Shown here in pieces: positions 1-7,998 of a DNA stretch of 41,490 nucleotides. The position numbers and the translations under genes were made by a program. This DNA is from an uncultured Oscillospiraceae bacterium (GTDB lineage: Bacteria > Bacillota > Clostridia > Oscillospirales > Oscillospiraceae). Every line of letters begins with the position of its first letter. Within the stretch, counting starts at the first letter, position 1. Below the pieces are notes generated by a model. That model was not told the DNA's origin. It saw nothing but the letters and a program-made list of their open reading frames with translations, and searched no databases. The stretch spans positions 1 to 41,490 of the forward strand of contig CAJTQP010000017.1 of NCBI GenBank assembly GCA_910578575.1, in the 5' to 3' direction.

Positions 1-224
1 TCCACAAAGAGGCCCAACAGGTGGCCCTGGGTGGTGGAGACCTCCACCCCAGGGATGAGCAGTACCCCGTTGCACTGGGCAGGGCCGGTGTAGGGCTGGT
101 CGTGGTCACAGATGGCCACGGCGGCCAGGCCCCGCTCCCTGGCGATTTGGGTGATCTCCTCCACCCCCATCCGCCCGTCAGGGGAGCGGCTGGAGTGGAT
201 ATGCAAATCGAGACTACAGTTCAT
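1..224 (-). CDS. PHP-domain metal-dependent phosphoesterase, 5' part only
   Basis: Only the N-terminal 74 codons are present; the gene runs off the window's left edge. The start ATG directly follows the TGA stop of the upstream ATP-grasp gene (TGAATG), so the two are probably translationally coupled. The visible protein opens with the PHP metal motif LDLHIHS, followed by SPDG and, near residue 36, ICDHDQP. This is the H-x-H plus D-H pattern that binds the metal cluster in PHP phosphoesterases (DNA polymerase and histidinol phosphatase family). The GLAAVAICDHD stretch is typical of the stand-alone PHP proteins related to TrpH/YciV. Substrate cannot be told from this fragment. I am confident of the family, not of the reaction. 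Confidence 0.85.
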   Translation of the reverse strand, partial: MNCSLDLHIHSSRSPDGRMGVEEITQIARERGLAAVAICDHDQPYTGPAQCNGVLLIPGVEVSTTQGHLLGLFV

Positions 225-1334
225 TCAATGGTTCCTCAGACTGTTTTTCAAATAAGCCCGATAGGCCCCCATATCGCCCTTCCACTTCAGGGCCTCCGGG
301 ACCAGGATAAGATCCAACAGACCTGCCATAGCCTGCGTGACCTTCCCATGGCGCAGATAGGAGAGGGTGGCCAGGCCATCATTGAAGAGGTAGCGCATTT
401 TGATCCCCAGCTTATAATCCATGGGGGTATACGCACAGGGCTCCCCGGCAGCCGCCTGGGCATAGAGGCTGGCAAAGGGGCTGCCGCAGCAGGCGGTCAG
501 GGGGAAGCTCCCCCACACCCGTGGGTTCACCTCTAGGACACGGCCGTCCTTGAACTCCACCATAGCCATCCCCACAAAGCCGAAGCTGGCCAGGAGGCGG
601 TGGGCTTGGTCAACCTTTTTTTCGTTGAAGAAGGTCATGCAGCAGGTGGAGGGGCCCCCGGTGATGGGATACTCCCGCATCCGCCGGTGGCACATGGCGC
701 ACAGAAGCTGACTGTCCTTCCCCAGCAGGAGGTTGATGCCCTCCCCACTCCCCTCCAGCTTTTCCTGGACGATGGGGGTATCATAGCTGGACATGGCCTG
801 GTAATTCTCCAAATACTCTTCTTCATTCTGGGCAATCACATAGCGGTCCGCGGCCTTCAGGCCGAATTTCTCCCCACAGTGGGGCTTGAGGACCACCGGA
901 TATTCCTCCGGCACCCCTTGGTATTCCTTGGGCACAGGGATATCCAGCGCCAGAGCCCGTTGGTGGACGATGGCCTTGTCGTTGAGCTCGTCCAGCACCT
1001 GGGGTGGGGCGATGAGAAAATCCGCCACCTGGGCAAAGCGCTCCCGCTGGCGGCTGACCATATTTAAGGTATCTGCCCCCACACAGAAGAGGATGGGGTG
1101 GTCAAGTTCCTGGAGGAAGGACAGCAGCCGGGGGGCATAGTCGGCATCCTTACAACTTCCTGGGATCCATCTCAACTTGGCGGCATAGCGGGAGTGAAAG
1201 GCGGCGGGGGTCACCGGGCTGTCCGCCTGGGTCTGGGTCACCACCACCCGGTAGCCCGCCTCCCCCAGGCTGCGCACAGCAGCCAGGGCGGCGCGATACC
1301 GTCCGTCTGTTACCACCACGGTTTTCTTGTTCAA
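225..1334 (-). CDS. ATP-grasp domain protein (carboxylate-amine ligase type)
   Basis: This is a 369-residue ATP-grasp protein. It opens with a Rossmann-like pre-grasp domain (KKTVVVTDGRYRAALAAVRSL). The ATP-binding lysine segment (YPVVLKPHCG) and a flexible glycine segment (LEGSGEGINLLLG) follow, and the metal-binding E-x-N motif is at EVNPRVWGS. Family members join a carboxylate to an amine or similar nucleophile through an acyl phosphate. I chose the TTG at 1334 because GAGGGGAG lies 8 bases upstream; the ATG at 1415 would overlap the preceding gene and has no such site. The chain resembles sugar-nucleotide or capsule-locus carbamoyl-phosphate-synthase-like proteins. It lies between an unknown gene (37-base gap) and the PHP gene (no gap), so the three form one transcription unit. 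The substrate is unknown. Confidence 0.82.
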   Translation of the reverse strand: MNKKTVVVTDGRYRAALAAVRSLGEAGYRVVVTQTQADSPVTPAAFHSRYAAKLRWIPGSCKDADYAPRLLSFLQELDHPILFCVGADTLNMVSRQRERFAQVADFLIAPPQVLDELNDKAIVHQRALALDIPVPKEYQGVPEEYPVVLKPHCGEKFGLKAADRYVIAQNEEEYLENYQAMSSYDTPIVQEKLEGSGEGINLLLGKDSQLLCAMCHRRMREYPITGGPSTCCMTFFNEKKVDQAHRLLASFGFVGMAMVEFKDGRVLEVNPRVWGSFPLTACCGSPFASLYAQAAAGEPCAYTPMDYKLGIKMRYLFNDGLATLSYLRHGKVTQAMAGLLDLILVPEALKWKGDMGAYRAYLKNSLRNH

Positions 1335-1371
1335 AATTTGTTCTCCCCTCTTTCGGGTCAAGCCCGCCGGT

Positions 1372-2610
1372 TCAGCGGGTATATTTGTCAAAGGTTCCGC
1401 GCAATAAGCTCTCATACTGGGCCGCCTGGTCTCCCCGGCGGTCGATGACCCCTTGCAAGGGGGTCTCCCGAACGGAAACGGTCAGCAACAAGTCCAACAG
1501 CTCCTCGAAAAACTCCCCCTCGCACAGGTGGATCACCCCGCAGCTCACGTTCTCCAACCAAAACAGGTCGATGACGTCCAGCCCGGTCTGGTCCTCAAAG
1601 CGGCTGAGGAGATACACCCCCCGGCGCAGCCCCTTCCCTGGGGAGCGGCGGAAGACGGTGTAATATACCTCCCCCTGCCAGCGGTGGAACACGTCCCAGC
1701 ATCGTCGGGAGTCACTGAGGGCATACAAGCCCCGGAGGAAGCGCCGGCCCGACCGCTTGCTCAGGCGAAACCAGCGAATCCCCCCGGCCTGGGTCCACTC
1801 CATCAGGGCATTGCCCAGCTCTCGCTCCAGCATAGGGGCCCGGAAGGGTTCCGGCTGGAAGGCCTCCGACAGGCGCTGGAAGCGCTCCGCCAGTTCCGGC
1901 AGGCGGCGGACATCCATCACGGCGGTGATGCCGTTGAGGATGTCCACCAGGTCCCTGGTGTGCAGGTGGGTGGCATGTCCCCCTCCGTCGTTGACCACGA
2001 TGTGATAGATGATCTCCTCAATGGCCTGGATGCCCTGGAAGTAGGCGGAGAGGGTGGCGCATTGCAGGGCCTTTTCTCCGTCGCTGCGGCCATCCAGCCA
2101 GCGGTCCAGGGTCTCCAGCTCCCGGCCGGGATTCTCCTCCAGCAGGCTCAGGATGCGGCGGATGGGGCCGGAGCCATAGTCGCTCTCCCCAAAGAAGTCG
2201 CTGGCATTGTCGCTGACCCTCCCCCACAGGCTGGCGTAGCGCTCCTGCTCCTCTTGAGGCAGGGCAGCTTGGAAGTCCATGTTCAGGAAGCGGGCCCGGA
2301 TCTCCCCCTCGGCGTCCTGCTCCCGTTCCACGAAATACAGGTCGCCTCGCTGGGGGGGACCGTAGAAGTCCTCATACCATTTGAAATGGATATAGAAGCT
2401 ATTTTCCTGCTGGGCCGCCGCCACCCAGGCCATAGTTGTCCATGCTTCGCGTATGGGTGCCCCTTTTCCGGCATACTGGCCGAACATCCGGGCGATGTTC
2501 GGGTCCGAGAGTATGTCGTGGTACATCCAACAGATTCTGTGCTGATCGGTATCTCCTATGAGCTCGTCTACGGCATCACGGTCTAAATAGATGGGGTCAT
2601 CAAAGCACAT
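1372..2610 (-). CDS. conserved-looking protein of unknown function, 412 aa
   Basis: I do not recognise this protein. It has no signal peptide and no obvious membrane segment, is rich in aromatic residues and charge, and looks like a soluble, mostly helical protein. A cluster HATHLHTRDL near residue 215 and an internal glycine run NDGGGHA are the most motif-like parts, but they match no catalytic signature I know. GC content and codon choice match the neighbours, which argues for a resident gene. It is the first gene of a likely three-gene unit with the ATP-grasp and PHP genes and has a good sigma-A-type promoter upstream. The GGAGG site is about 13 bases before the ATG, rather far, so the start is moderately secure. 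Confidence 0.72.
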   Translation of the reverse strand: MCFDDPIYLDRDAVDELIGDTDQHRICWMYHDILSDPNIARMFGQYAGKGAPIREAWTTMAWVAAAQQENSFYIHFKWYEDFYGPPQRGDLYFVEREQDAEGEIRARFLNMDFQAALPQEEQERYASLWGRVSDNASDFFGESDYGSGPIRRILSLLEENPGRELETLDRWLDGRSDGEKALQCATLSAYFQGIQAIEEIIYHIVVNDGGGHATHLHTRDLVDILNGITAVMDVRRLPELAERFQRLSEAFQPEPFRAPMLERELGNALMEWTQAGGIRWFRLSKRSGRRFLRGLYALSDSRRCWDVFHRWQGEVYYTVFRRSPGKGLRRGVYLLSRFEDQTGLDVIDLFWLENVSCGVIHLCEGEFFEELLDLLLTVSVRETPLQGVIDRRGDQAAQYESLLRGTFDKYTR

Positions 2611-2667
2611 GTATCAGCGGCAGCCTCCGATTCCTTCAAAGTGGTTACAAATTAGTTACCAATTTGT

Positions 2668-2696
2668 ATTATAGCAGGTGTTCCCGCTCTCTTCAA
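2668..2696 (-). promoter_or_regulatory. sigma-A-type promoter for the 1372-2610 gene
   Basis: Read on the minus strand, TTGAAG (2691-2696) is followed after 17 bases by a perfect TATAAT (2668-2673). Transcription would begin near 2661, leaving a 5' leader of about 50 bases before the ATG at 2610. Confidence 0.7.
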
Positions 2697-2735
2697 TCGA
2701 AAAGCCACGCTTTCCATAAAAAAAGACAAATTTCT

Positions 2736-2776
2736 TTGAAAAGAGAGAGGGCCCTCCCGTTTTGCCGGGGGGGCCC
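2736..2776 (-). terminator. rho-independent terminator after the FTR-like gene
   Basis: An 11-bp stem (2749-2759 with 2766-2776, one G-T pair) has a 6-base loop. On the minus strand it is followed by TCTCTCTTTTC. It begins 6 bases after the stop codon of the small thioredoxin-reductase-like gene. Confidence 0.75.
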
Positions 2777-2782
2777 ATGGTC

Positions 2783-2983
2783 TCAATCCTTTGATTTGTA
2801 GTAGAGCATACAGTGACAATAACCCTCAAACTCCGGGTCCTTGATCTGGGCCTTGAACTCCTCGCACATGCACTTGTTCTCCTCGGTCCGCTCCAGACGG
2901 CAGGGGCAATAGCCCCCGGTCTGTTTCAGTCCCTCCCGGATCATGTTGGCGATCTCCTGATTGGGATTCACTTTGATCTTCAA
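2783..2983 (-). CDS. small ferredoxin-thioredoxin reductase catalytic-chain-like protein
   Basis: This 66-residue protein carries three C-x-C pairs: CPC at 26-28, CMC at 38-40 and CHC at 56-58. The same order of cysteine pairs forms the [4Fe-4S] cluster plus redox disulfide of the catalytic chain of ferredoxin:thioredoxin reductase. The CHC pair after GYCHCMLYY is especially typical. Spacing between the pairs (9 and 15 residues) differs from the plant enzyme's CPC-x16-CPC-x8-CHC. By inference it passes electrons from a ferredoxin-like donor to a disulfide target; no variable-chain partner is encoded nearby. Translation starts at TTG (2981-2983) with AAGGAGG 10 bases upstream. It sits beside desulfoferrodoxin, which fits a role in oxygen or thiol stress, but it appears to be a separate transcription unit. 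Confidence 0.8.
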   Translation of the reverse strand: MKIKVNPNQEIANMIREGLKQTGGYCPCRLERTEENKCMCEEFKAQIKDPEFEGYCHCMLYYKSKD

Positions 2984-3043
2984 GCTGTCCGCGCCTCCTT
3001 TTGCGTATTTTGTTCCTGACTTTCATTCTATGCCGCTGAGAAC

Positions 3044-3079
3044 AATTTATCCTCTGATGTTTCCACCAGAGGATAAATT
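3044..3079. repeat. perfect 13-bp inverted repeat
   Basis: The arms 3044-3056 (AATTTATCCTCTG) and 3067-3079 are exact reverse complements separated by 10 bases. The repeat lies in the 129-base gap between desulfoferrodoxin and the FTR-like gene. It could end the desulfoferrodoxin transcript, but neither side has a T-run; it could equally be an operator or mRNA-stabilising hairpin. Confidence 0.6.
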
Positions 3080-3112
3080 ATGTAGGCGGCGAAACGCCTC
3101 AGCTTTTGTTGT

Positions 3113-3487
3113 TTACGCCTTCCAGAGGTTGTGGAGGTTGCAATAGGCATACACAGCCTCCACCTCGTCCCCTTCGCACAGGGCGAAGCAGACCTTAGGC
3201 TCCTGGCCGGGCTTCAGGGCCTTGCGCTGGTTGCCGGACTTGGTCTGCAGGGACACCCACTCGATGTAGTGCTCCTCCGCCATGGGGTGTTCCACAGAGC
3301 CCACGGTCACGTGGACCTTGTTGCCCTCCACGGTGTACACGGGCACGTGCTTCTCCGCAGCGGCGTCGGTGGTACCGGGAACGATCTCCTTCATCTCCTT
3401 GCCACAGCATACGGTGGGTGCCTTGCTCCCCTTGACCATCGCAACGATTTTCCCGCAATGCTCACATTCATAAAACTTTTGTTCCAT
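3113..3487 (-). CDS. dfx: desulfoferrodoxin (superoxide reductase)
   Basis: The 124-residue protein is a two-domain superoxide reductase, which reduces superoxide to hydrogen peroxide in the cytoplasm of anaerobes. The N-terminal desulforedoxin-like iron site is formed by C8, C11, C27 and C28 (CEHC and VCCG). The catalytic neelaredoxin-type site has H47 in EKHVP with its conserved lysine K46, H67 in EHPM, H73 in EEHYIEW, and C116 with H119 in YCNLHNLW. All ligands of the two-iron-centre class are therefore present, and length matches the family. GGAGGG precedes the ATG. It follows the DUF134-NifX gene by only 27 bases, so the two are probably co-transcribed. Confidence 0.96.
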   Translation of the reverse strand: MEQKFYECEHCGKIVAMVKGSKAPTVCCGKEMKEIVPGTTDAAAEKHVPVYTVEGNKVHVTVGSVEHPMAEEHYIEWVSLQTKSGNQRKALKPGQEPKVCFALCEGDEVEAVYAYCNLHNLWKA

Positions 3488-3514
3488 TTTGTTTGCCCTC
3501 CAATGTTTATTTTT

Positions 3515-4267
3515 TTAATGAGAACAACTGCTGTGACCGCAGTTGTGTGCTCCGTCCCCATGGCCGTGGCCGTGGTGGTCGCAGTGTACGTCGGGGTCAT
3601 AGCCCAGCTTCCCGGCCAGCAGTGCCTCCACTGCCCCGTCGGCCTCCCCGGTGACCCCGCCGTAAAGCTGGATCCCCGCTTGGGCCAGGGCGTTCTGGGC
3701 ACCGCCACCGATGCCGCCGCAGATCAGGGTGTCCACCTGGTTGAGGCGGAGGAATTCCGCCAGAGCCCCATGGCCATAGCCATTGGCATCCGCCACCTGG
3801 CTGGATTGGATGGCACCGTTATCCACGTCATAAAACTTAAAGGCCTCGGTGTGGCCGAAGTGTTGAAACACGTTTCCGTCTTCGTACGTCACTGCAATTC
3901 TCATAGCTTTGTTTCCTTTCTGCAGGGGCTGCTCTCCCCGCCGCCGGCACCGCTGGCGCAGGCAATGGACAGACCCGCCGGGGCACATCTGATAGCTGCC
4001 CCCGTCGATGGTGAGGCGCTTGCCGTTGAGGAGGCTGTCGGCCAGTTTATAGCGGGCCACCTCATAGATCTCCGTCACCGTGGCCCTGGCGATCCCCATT
4101 TGCCGGGCGGCTTGCTCATGGGTTTGCTTTTCATAGTCCACCAAGCGGATGACCTCATACTCATCCAGAGAGAGTATGACGGTTTCCGGCGGAGATATTC
4201 CATCCGGGTGGAAACTGACATACTCCGGCTTTTGGCAAATGGTCCGCACCCGTTTCGGCCTGGGCAT
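3515..4267 (-). CDS. DUF134 DNA-binding domain fused to NifX/NifB-type dinitrogenase cofactor domain
   Basis: This 250-residue protein has two parts. Residues 1-115 are a DUF134 domain with a sigma-factor-like helix-turn-helix (LSLDEYEVIRLVDYEKQTHEQAARQMGIAR and onward) and a cysteine patch (YQMCPGGSVHC). Residues 122-250 form a NifX/NafY-type dinitrogenase iron-molybdenum-cofactor domain (MRIAVTYEDG, FQHFGHTEAF, CGGIGGGAQNAL). A histidine- and cysteine-rich tail (CDHHGHGHGDGAHNCGHSSCSH region) ends the protein and probably binds metal. In non-nitrogen-fixing anaerobes such proteins are linked to iron-sulfur handling, usually without proven function. The domain junction contains a second start: ATG at 3902-3904 with GAAAGGA upstream, which could also yield a free 129-residue NifX protein. 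Confidence 0.88.
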   Translation of the reverse strand: MPRPKRVRTICQKPEYVSFHPDGISPPETVILSLDEYEVIRLVDYEKQTHEQAARQMGIARATVTEIYEVARYKLADSLLNGKRLTIDGGSYQMCPGGSVHCLRQRCRRRGEQPLQKGNKAMRIAVTYEDGNVFQHFGHTEAFKFYDVDNGAIQSSQVADANGYGHGALAEFLRLNQVDTLICGGIGGGAQNALAQAGIQLYGGVTGEADGAVEALLAGKLGYDPDVHCDHHGHGHGDGAHNCGHSSCSH

Positions 4268-4295
4268 CTCGTCACCCCGTTTCCGTTATATGCTG

Positions 4296-4301
4296 ATTAT
4301 A
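4296..4301 (-). promoter_or_regulatory. probable -10 element for the DUF134-NifX/dfx unit
   Basis: A perfect TATAAT lies 28 bases upstream of the ATG at 4267 on the minus strand. The -35 position 17 bases away (TTTTCT) is weak, so an activator may be needed. GGGGTGA serves as ribosome site. Confidence 0.5.
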
Positions 4302-4360
4302 TACCAACACCGCCCTACAGAAAAGGGACTTAGTCACATAAGCGCATCTTTTTTTGTATA

Positions 4361-4397
4361 GGAAACGGCGTCAGGTTCCTCCCCTGACGCCGTTTCC
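4361..4397. terminator. 15-bp perfect hairpin after ftsK
   Basis: Arms 4361-4375 (GGAAACGGCGTCAGG) and 4383-4397 are exact complements with a 7-base loop. The hairpin starts 9 bases past the ftsK stop and most likely ends that transcript. The classic T-run is weak: ATTTTT on the plus side only, and none directly after the stem on the minus side. Confidence 0.6.
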
Positions 4398-4405
4398 TCC
4401 CATTT

Positions 4406-7126
4406 TTATGGTTCAAAGCTCTGGGGCACCGCCTCAAAGCTGAGGATCTCCTCCTCCACCGGGGGCGGGGCCTCCTGGGCGGGTTCCTCCCCGCCGCCGT
4501 TCTTCATGCTCTCCCACTGCTCCTTGGTGATGAGGAGCTGCCGGGGCTTGGAGCCCTCAAAGGGGCCCACGATGCCCTCCTCCTCCATCTGGTCCACCAG
4601 CCGGGCGGCGCGGGCATAGCCCAGCTTCAGCCGCCGCTGGAGCATGGAGACGGAGGCCTGGCCCAGCTCCATAATCACGTCCACCGCCGCGGGGAAGAGC
4701 TCGTCGTGGCCGTCGCCGCCACTCTCCCCCGCAGGGAAGGCACCGGCCCCGCCGGAGGAAGAGGACTTGCTGCCCTTCTTTTCCGACTCGCTGACGTGCT
4801 GCTCGATCTGTTCCATCACGTCGTCGTCGTAAGCGGCGGTGCTGTTCTGCTTCACGCAGTCCACCACAGCGGCCACCTCCTCGTCGGAGATGAAGCAGCC
4901 CTGGACCCGGAGGGGCTTGCCAGAGCCCAGGGGGAACCAGAGCATGTCCCCCTTGCCCACCAGCTTTTCCGCACCGGTGTTGTCCAAGATGATCCGGGAC
5001 TCCAGAGAGGAGGCCACGGCGAAGGCCACGCGGGAGGGGATGTTGGCCTTCATCAGGCCGGTGATCACGTCGGCGGAGGGCCGCTGGGTGGCGATCACCA
5101 GGTGCATCCCGGCGGCACGGCCCATCTGGGCCACCCGGCAGATGGATTCCTCCACCTCCTTGGCCGCCACCAGCATCAAGTCCGCCAGCTCGTCGATGAC
5201 GATGACGATCTTGGGCATGGTCTCCACATTTTCCTGCTCTTTGGCCCAGTGGTTGTAGGAGTTCAGCTCCCGCACCCCGGCCTCGGAGAAGAGGCGGTAA
5301 CGCTTCATCATCTCCGTCACCGCCCATTGCAGGGCACCGGCGGCCTTTTTCGGGTCCGTCACCACGGGGATGAGCAGGTGGGGAATGCCGTTGTAGCCCC
5401 CCAGCTCCACCATTTTCGGGTCCACCATGATGAGCCGCAGCTCCTCCGGAGTGGACTTATAGAGCATACTGACGATGAGGGAGTTGATACACACGGACTT
5501 ACCGGAACCGGTGGTACCGGCGATGAGCATGTGGGGCAGCTTGGCGCAGTCCCCCACGATGTAGTTCCCCCCGATGTCCTTGCCCACGGAAAAGGCCGCG
5601 CTGGATTTATGCCGCTGGAAAGCCGGGGCACTGAGCACCTCCCGGATGTTCACGGGGATCACGTTCTTATTGGGCACCTCCACCCCTACCATGGAGATCT
5701 TATCTGGCACTGGGGCGATGCGGACACTGGCCACGCCTAGGGCCAGGGCCACGTCGTCGGAGAGGTTGGTGAGCTTGTTCAGCCGCACCCCCTGTTTCAG
5801 GGCGATCTCATAGCGGGTCACCGAGGGGCCCTGGACCGCCCCCACCACCTGGCCGTCGATGCCGAAGGATTTCAGCACCCCGGACAGACGTTCCATGGTC
5901 CCCTCCAGCTCCTCTTGGGCCGCTTGAGCCCCCTTGCCACTGGGGGCGGTGAGCAGGTCCAAGGGGGGATAGAGGTAGGTCTTGGGGGTGTCCTCCAGGT
6001 TCTGCTGGATGGCACCGGCCACCTCCGCCTCCGCCTGCCGCAGCTCCTCCTTCTTCTGGGCCTTGGTGGGCAGGGGCGGGGCCGCCGGGGGCGGCGGTGT
6101 CACAGGCTCCGGCGGAGGCGGGGCAGCGGTGATGGGCTGCCACTCCGGTTCCTCCACCACAGGGAGGGGTTCCGGAGGGGGGACTTCCGGCGATTTCTCT
6201 CCGCCCCGTTTGAATCGGCCGCCCCGCTCCTTTTTCGGGGGCTGCTCCTCTGGCGCCTCCTCCTGGAGGAACAGGTCGTCCGGGTCTGGGTCCTCCTGGG
6301 GCAGGGGGGGCAAATCGTCCAGGGGCAGGTCCGCCGCCTTTCTCCGCCGCTCCCGTCTCATCCGGGGAGGCGGAGGCGGGGCGGTTCTGGCCTGGACCAG
6401 GGGGAACTCCTCCTCGTCCTCCTCCCGGCCCTCATAGACATAGCTGTCGTCGTCATATTCCTCTTCATATTCCGCCTGGTAGACGGCCCGCTCCCGGCAG
6501 GTCTGGATGAAGTGCATCACCCGCGCCGGGGTGAGGTGGAAGGCTCCGGCCAGCAGCACCAGCAGCACCAGCACGAAGATCAGTCCCGCCCCCAGCTTGC
6601 TGAACCAGGCGGAGAAGGACACGCTCAAAGCGCCCCCCAGCATCCCGCCGCTGAGGAGGTTTCCCCCGTCCCGGCCCAGCTGGGAAAAGGCGGCCACGCC
6701 CATCTCATATTGGTAGGGAGACAGGCTCAGGTGGAGCAGTGCCCCAAAAAACAGCGGCAGCAGCCCAATGCACCACAGCCGCACCGTCAGGCGGCGCTGG
6801 CGCTGGAAGAGCAGCAGATACACCGCCATCACCAGGGCGAAGGGGGCCAGCCAGAAGCCATAGCCAATGAGGCCCTTGACAGCGACGCAGATAAAGTCCA
6901 CCACCAAGGCGTTGATTCCGGCGATCCCCAGAATCAGCATCAGGGCCAGAAAGGCACAGATGGTCGCGGCAATGCCCCGGCTGAACATGTCGGGCTGATA
7001 GGCCGGGGCCTTGCGCTTGGCAGGGGCCTTGGGCCCCTTGCCGCCGGATTTCCCGCCACCGGACTTGTTGCCGCCGCTGCTGGATTTTGCAGCTTTACTT
7101 GTGGGTTTCTTTTGTGTGGATGCCAT
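4406..7126 (-). CDS. ftsK: DNA translocase FtsK/SpoIIIE
   Basis: This 906-residue protein is a membrane-anchored DNA pump that moves chromosomes across the division or sporulation septum. A lysine- and glycine-rich N-terminus precedes four hydrophobic membrane segments (about residues 50-200). A long acidic and proline-rich linker follows (about 225-370). The motor has Walker A GTTGSGKS near residue 534 and Walker B IVIVIDELADL near 640, followed by MGRAAGMHLVIATQRPS. The C-terminal gamma winged helix (LGYARAARLVDQMEEEGIVGPFEGSKPRQLL) reads the orienting DNA sequences. It is the last gene of the housekeeping run, 15 bases after uppP, with AAGGAG before its ATG. Whether the cell uses it in vegetative division, sporulation or both cannot be told here. 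Confidence 0.96.
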   Translation of the reverse strand: MASTQKKPTSKAAKSSSGGNKSGGGKSGGKGPKAPAKRKAPAYQPDMFSRGIAATICAFLALMLILGIAGINALVVDFICVAVKGLIGYGFWLAPFALVMAVYLLLFQRQRRLTVRLWCIGLLPLFFGALLHLSLSPYQYEMGVAAFSQLGRDGGNLLSGGMLGGALSVSFSAWFSKLGAGLIFVLVLLVLLAGAFHLTPARVMHFIQTCRERAVYQAEYEEEYDDDSYVYEGREEDEEEFPLVQARTAPPPPPRMRRERRRKAADLPLDDLPPLPQEDPDPDDLFLQEEAPEEQPPKKERGGRFKRGGEKSPEVPPPEPLPVVEEPEWQPITAAPPPPEPVTPPPPAAPPLPTKAQKKEELRQAEAEVAGAIQQNLEDTPKTYLYPPLDLLTAPSGKGAQAAQEELEGTMERLSGVLKSFGIDGQVVGAVQGPSVTRYEIALKQGVRLNKLTNLSDDVALALGVASVRIAPVPDKISMVGVEVPNKNVIPVNIREVLSAPAFQRHKSSAAFSVGKDIGGNYIVGDCAKLPHMLIAGTTGSGKSVCINSLIVSMLYKSTPEELRLIMVDPKMVELGGYNGIPHLLIPVVTDPKKAAGALQWAVTEMMKRYRLFSEAGVRELNSYNHWAKEQENVETMPKIVIVIDELADLMLVAAKEVEESICRVAQMGRAAGMHLVIATQRPSADVITGLMKANIPSRVAFAVASSLESRIILDNTGAEKLVGKGDMLWFPLGSGKPLRVQGCFISDEEVAAVVDCVKQNSTAAYDDDVMEQIEQHVSESEKKGSKSSSSGGAGAFPAGESGGDGHDELFPAAVDVIMELGQASVSMLQRRLKLGYARAARLVDQMEEEGIVGPFEGSKPRQLLITKEQWESMKNGGGEEPAQEAPPPVEEEILSFEAVPQSFEP

Positions 7127-7141
7127 AGTTTCTCCTTGGGT

Positions 7142-7984
7142 TTACTTCCAGATCAGTGTCGTGATGATCGCTGCGGCGCCAACGCCCCAGCAGTAAAAGG
7201 CGAAGTTGCCGAACTTGCCCTTGTTGGCCAGGATATTCACCAGACGGATGGCAAAGTAGCCGGACACCGCCGCCACCAGCATCCCCACCAGGTAGATGGG
7301 CAGCATACTCACGTCGATCCCCTCCGCCACCGCATCCTTGATGCTGAGGATGTTGGCCCCCAGCACTGCGGGAATGGACATGAGGAAGGAAAAGCGCACC
7401 GCAAAGCTGCGCCGGAAGCCACGGGTGAGGCCCACGGAGATGGAGGTACCGGAACGGGAGAGGCCGGGGACCACCGCCACCGCCTGGCCCACCCCCACCA
7501 GCAGGGCATCCAGCATGGTGGCAGAGCGGGCGGCCTTGCGGCCCTTGCCCATCCGGTCGGAGTAGAAGAGCAGGAAGCCGGTGACCAGCAGGGCAGCGCC
7601 GATGAAAATGGTGTTGCCATAGAGACTCTCCACCTTGTCCTTGATGGGCAGCACCGCAAACAGGGGCAGGGTGGCAATGATAATCATCAAGACCATCCGC
7701 CCGGAGGGAGAGAGATGCTCCTGGTCCTGACGGCGGCGCTTGGAGAAGATGCAGCCCACCAGATTGAAGAAGCCCTTGATGAGGTCCAGGATATCCCTCC
7801 AATAGTAGACGAACACCGCAATCAGGGTGCCCAGGTGGAGCAACACGTCAAAAAACAGGGTCTCCTCCGGGTTGGCCAGGCCAAAGAAGTGTTGGAACAG
7901 GGACAGGTGGCCTGAGCTGGAGATGGGTAAAAATTCCGCCACGCCCTGGACCAGTCCCAATAGGATGGATGAAAAAATATGCAA
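7142..7984 (-). CDS. uppP: undecaprenyl-diphosphatase UppP (BacA family)
   Basis: This 280-residue integral membrane enzyme removes a phosphate from undecaprenyl diphosphate, recycling the lipid carrier for peptidoglycan and other wall polymers. It also confers background bacitracin tolerance. Both family signatures are present: GLVQGVAEFLPISSSGHLS at residues 9-27, with catalytic E and SSSGH, and PGLSRSGTSIS with its essential arginine near the middle. Several hydrophobic segments follow and length is normal. The start is TTG (7982-7984), set by AAAGGAGGG 7 bases upstream; the next methionine would cut into the conserved region. It sits 14 bases after the M18 aminopeptidase gene and 15 before ftsK, inside one operon. 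Confidence 0.96.
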   Translation of the reverse strand: MHIFSSILLGLVQGVAEFLPISSSGHLSLFQHFFGLANPEETLFFDVLLHLGTLIAVFVYYWRDILDLIKGFFNLVGCIFSKRRRQDQEHLSPSGRMVLMIIIATLPLFAVLPIKDKVESLYGNTIFIGAALLVTGFLLFYSDRMGKGRKAARSATMLDALLVGVGQAVAVVPGLSRSGTSISVGLTRGFRRSFAVRFSFLMSIPAVLGANILSIKDAVAEGIDVSMLPIYLVGMLVAAVSGYFAIRLVNILANKGKFGNFAFYCWGVGAAAIITTLIWK

Positions 7985-7998
7985 AGGGCTTCCCTCCT

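Noticed and set aside
5915..7915. Long plus-strand open frame opposite ftsK and uppP
   Set aside because: It is the mirror of high-GC coding DNA, has no ribosome site and low-complexity translation, and the minus-strand genes are unmistakable.
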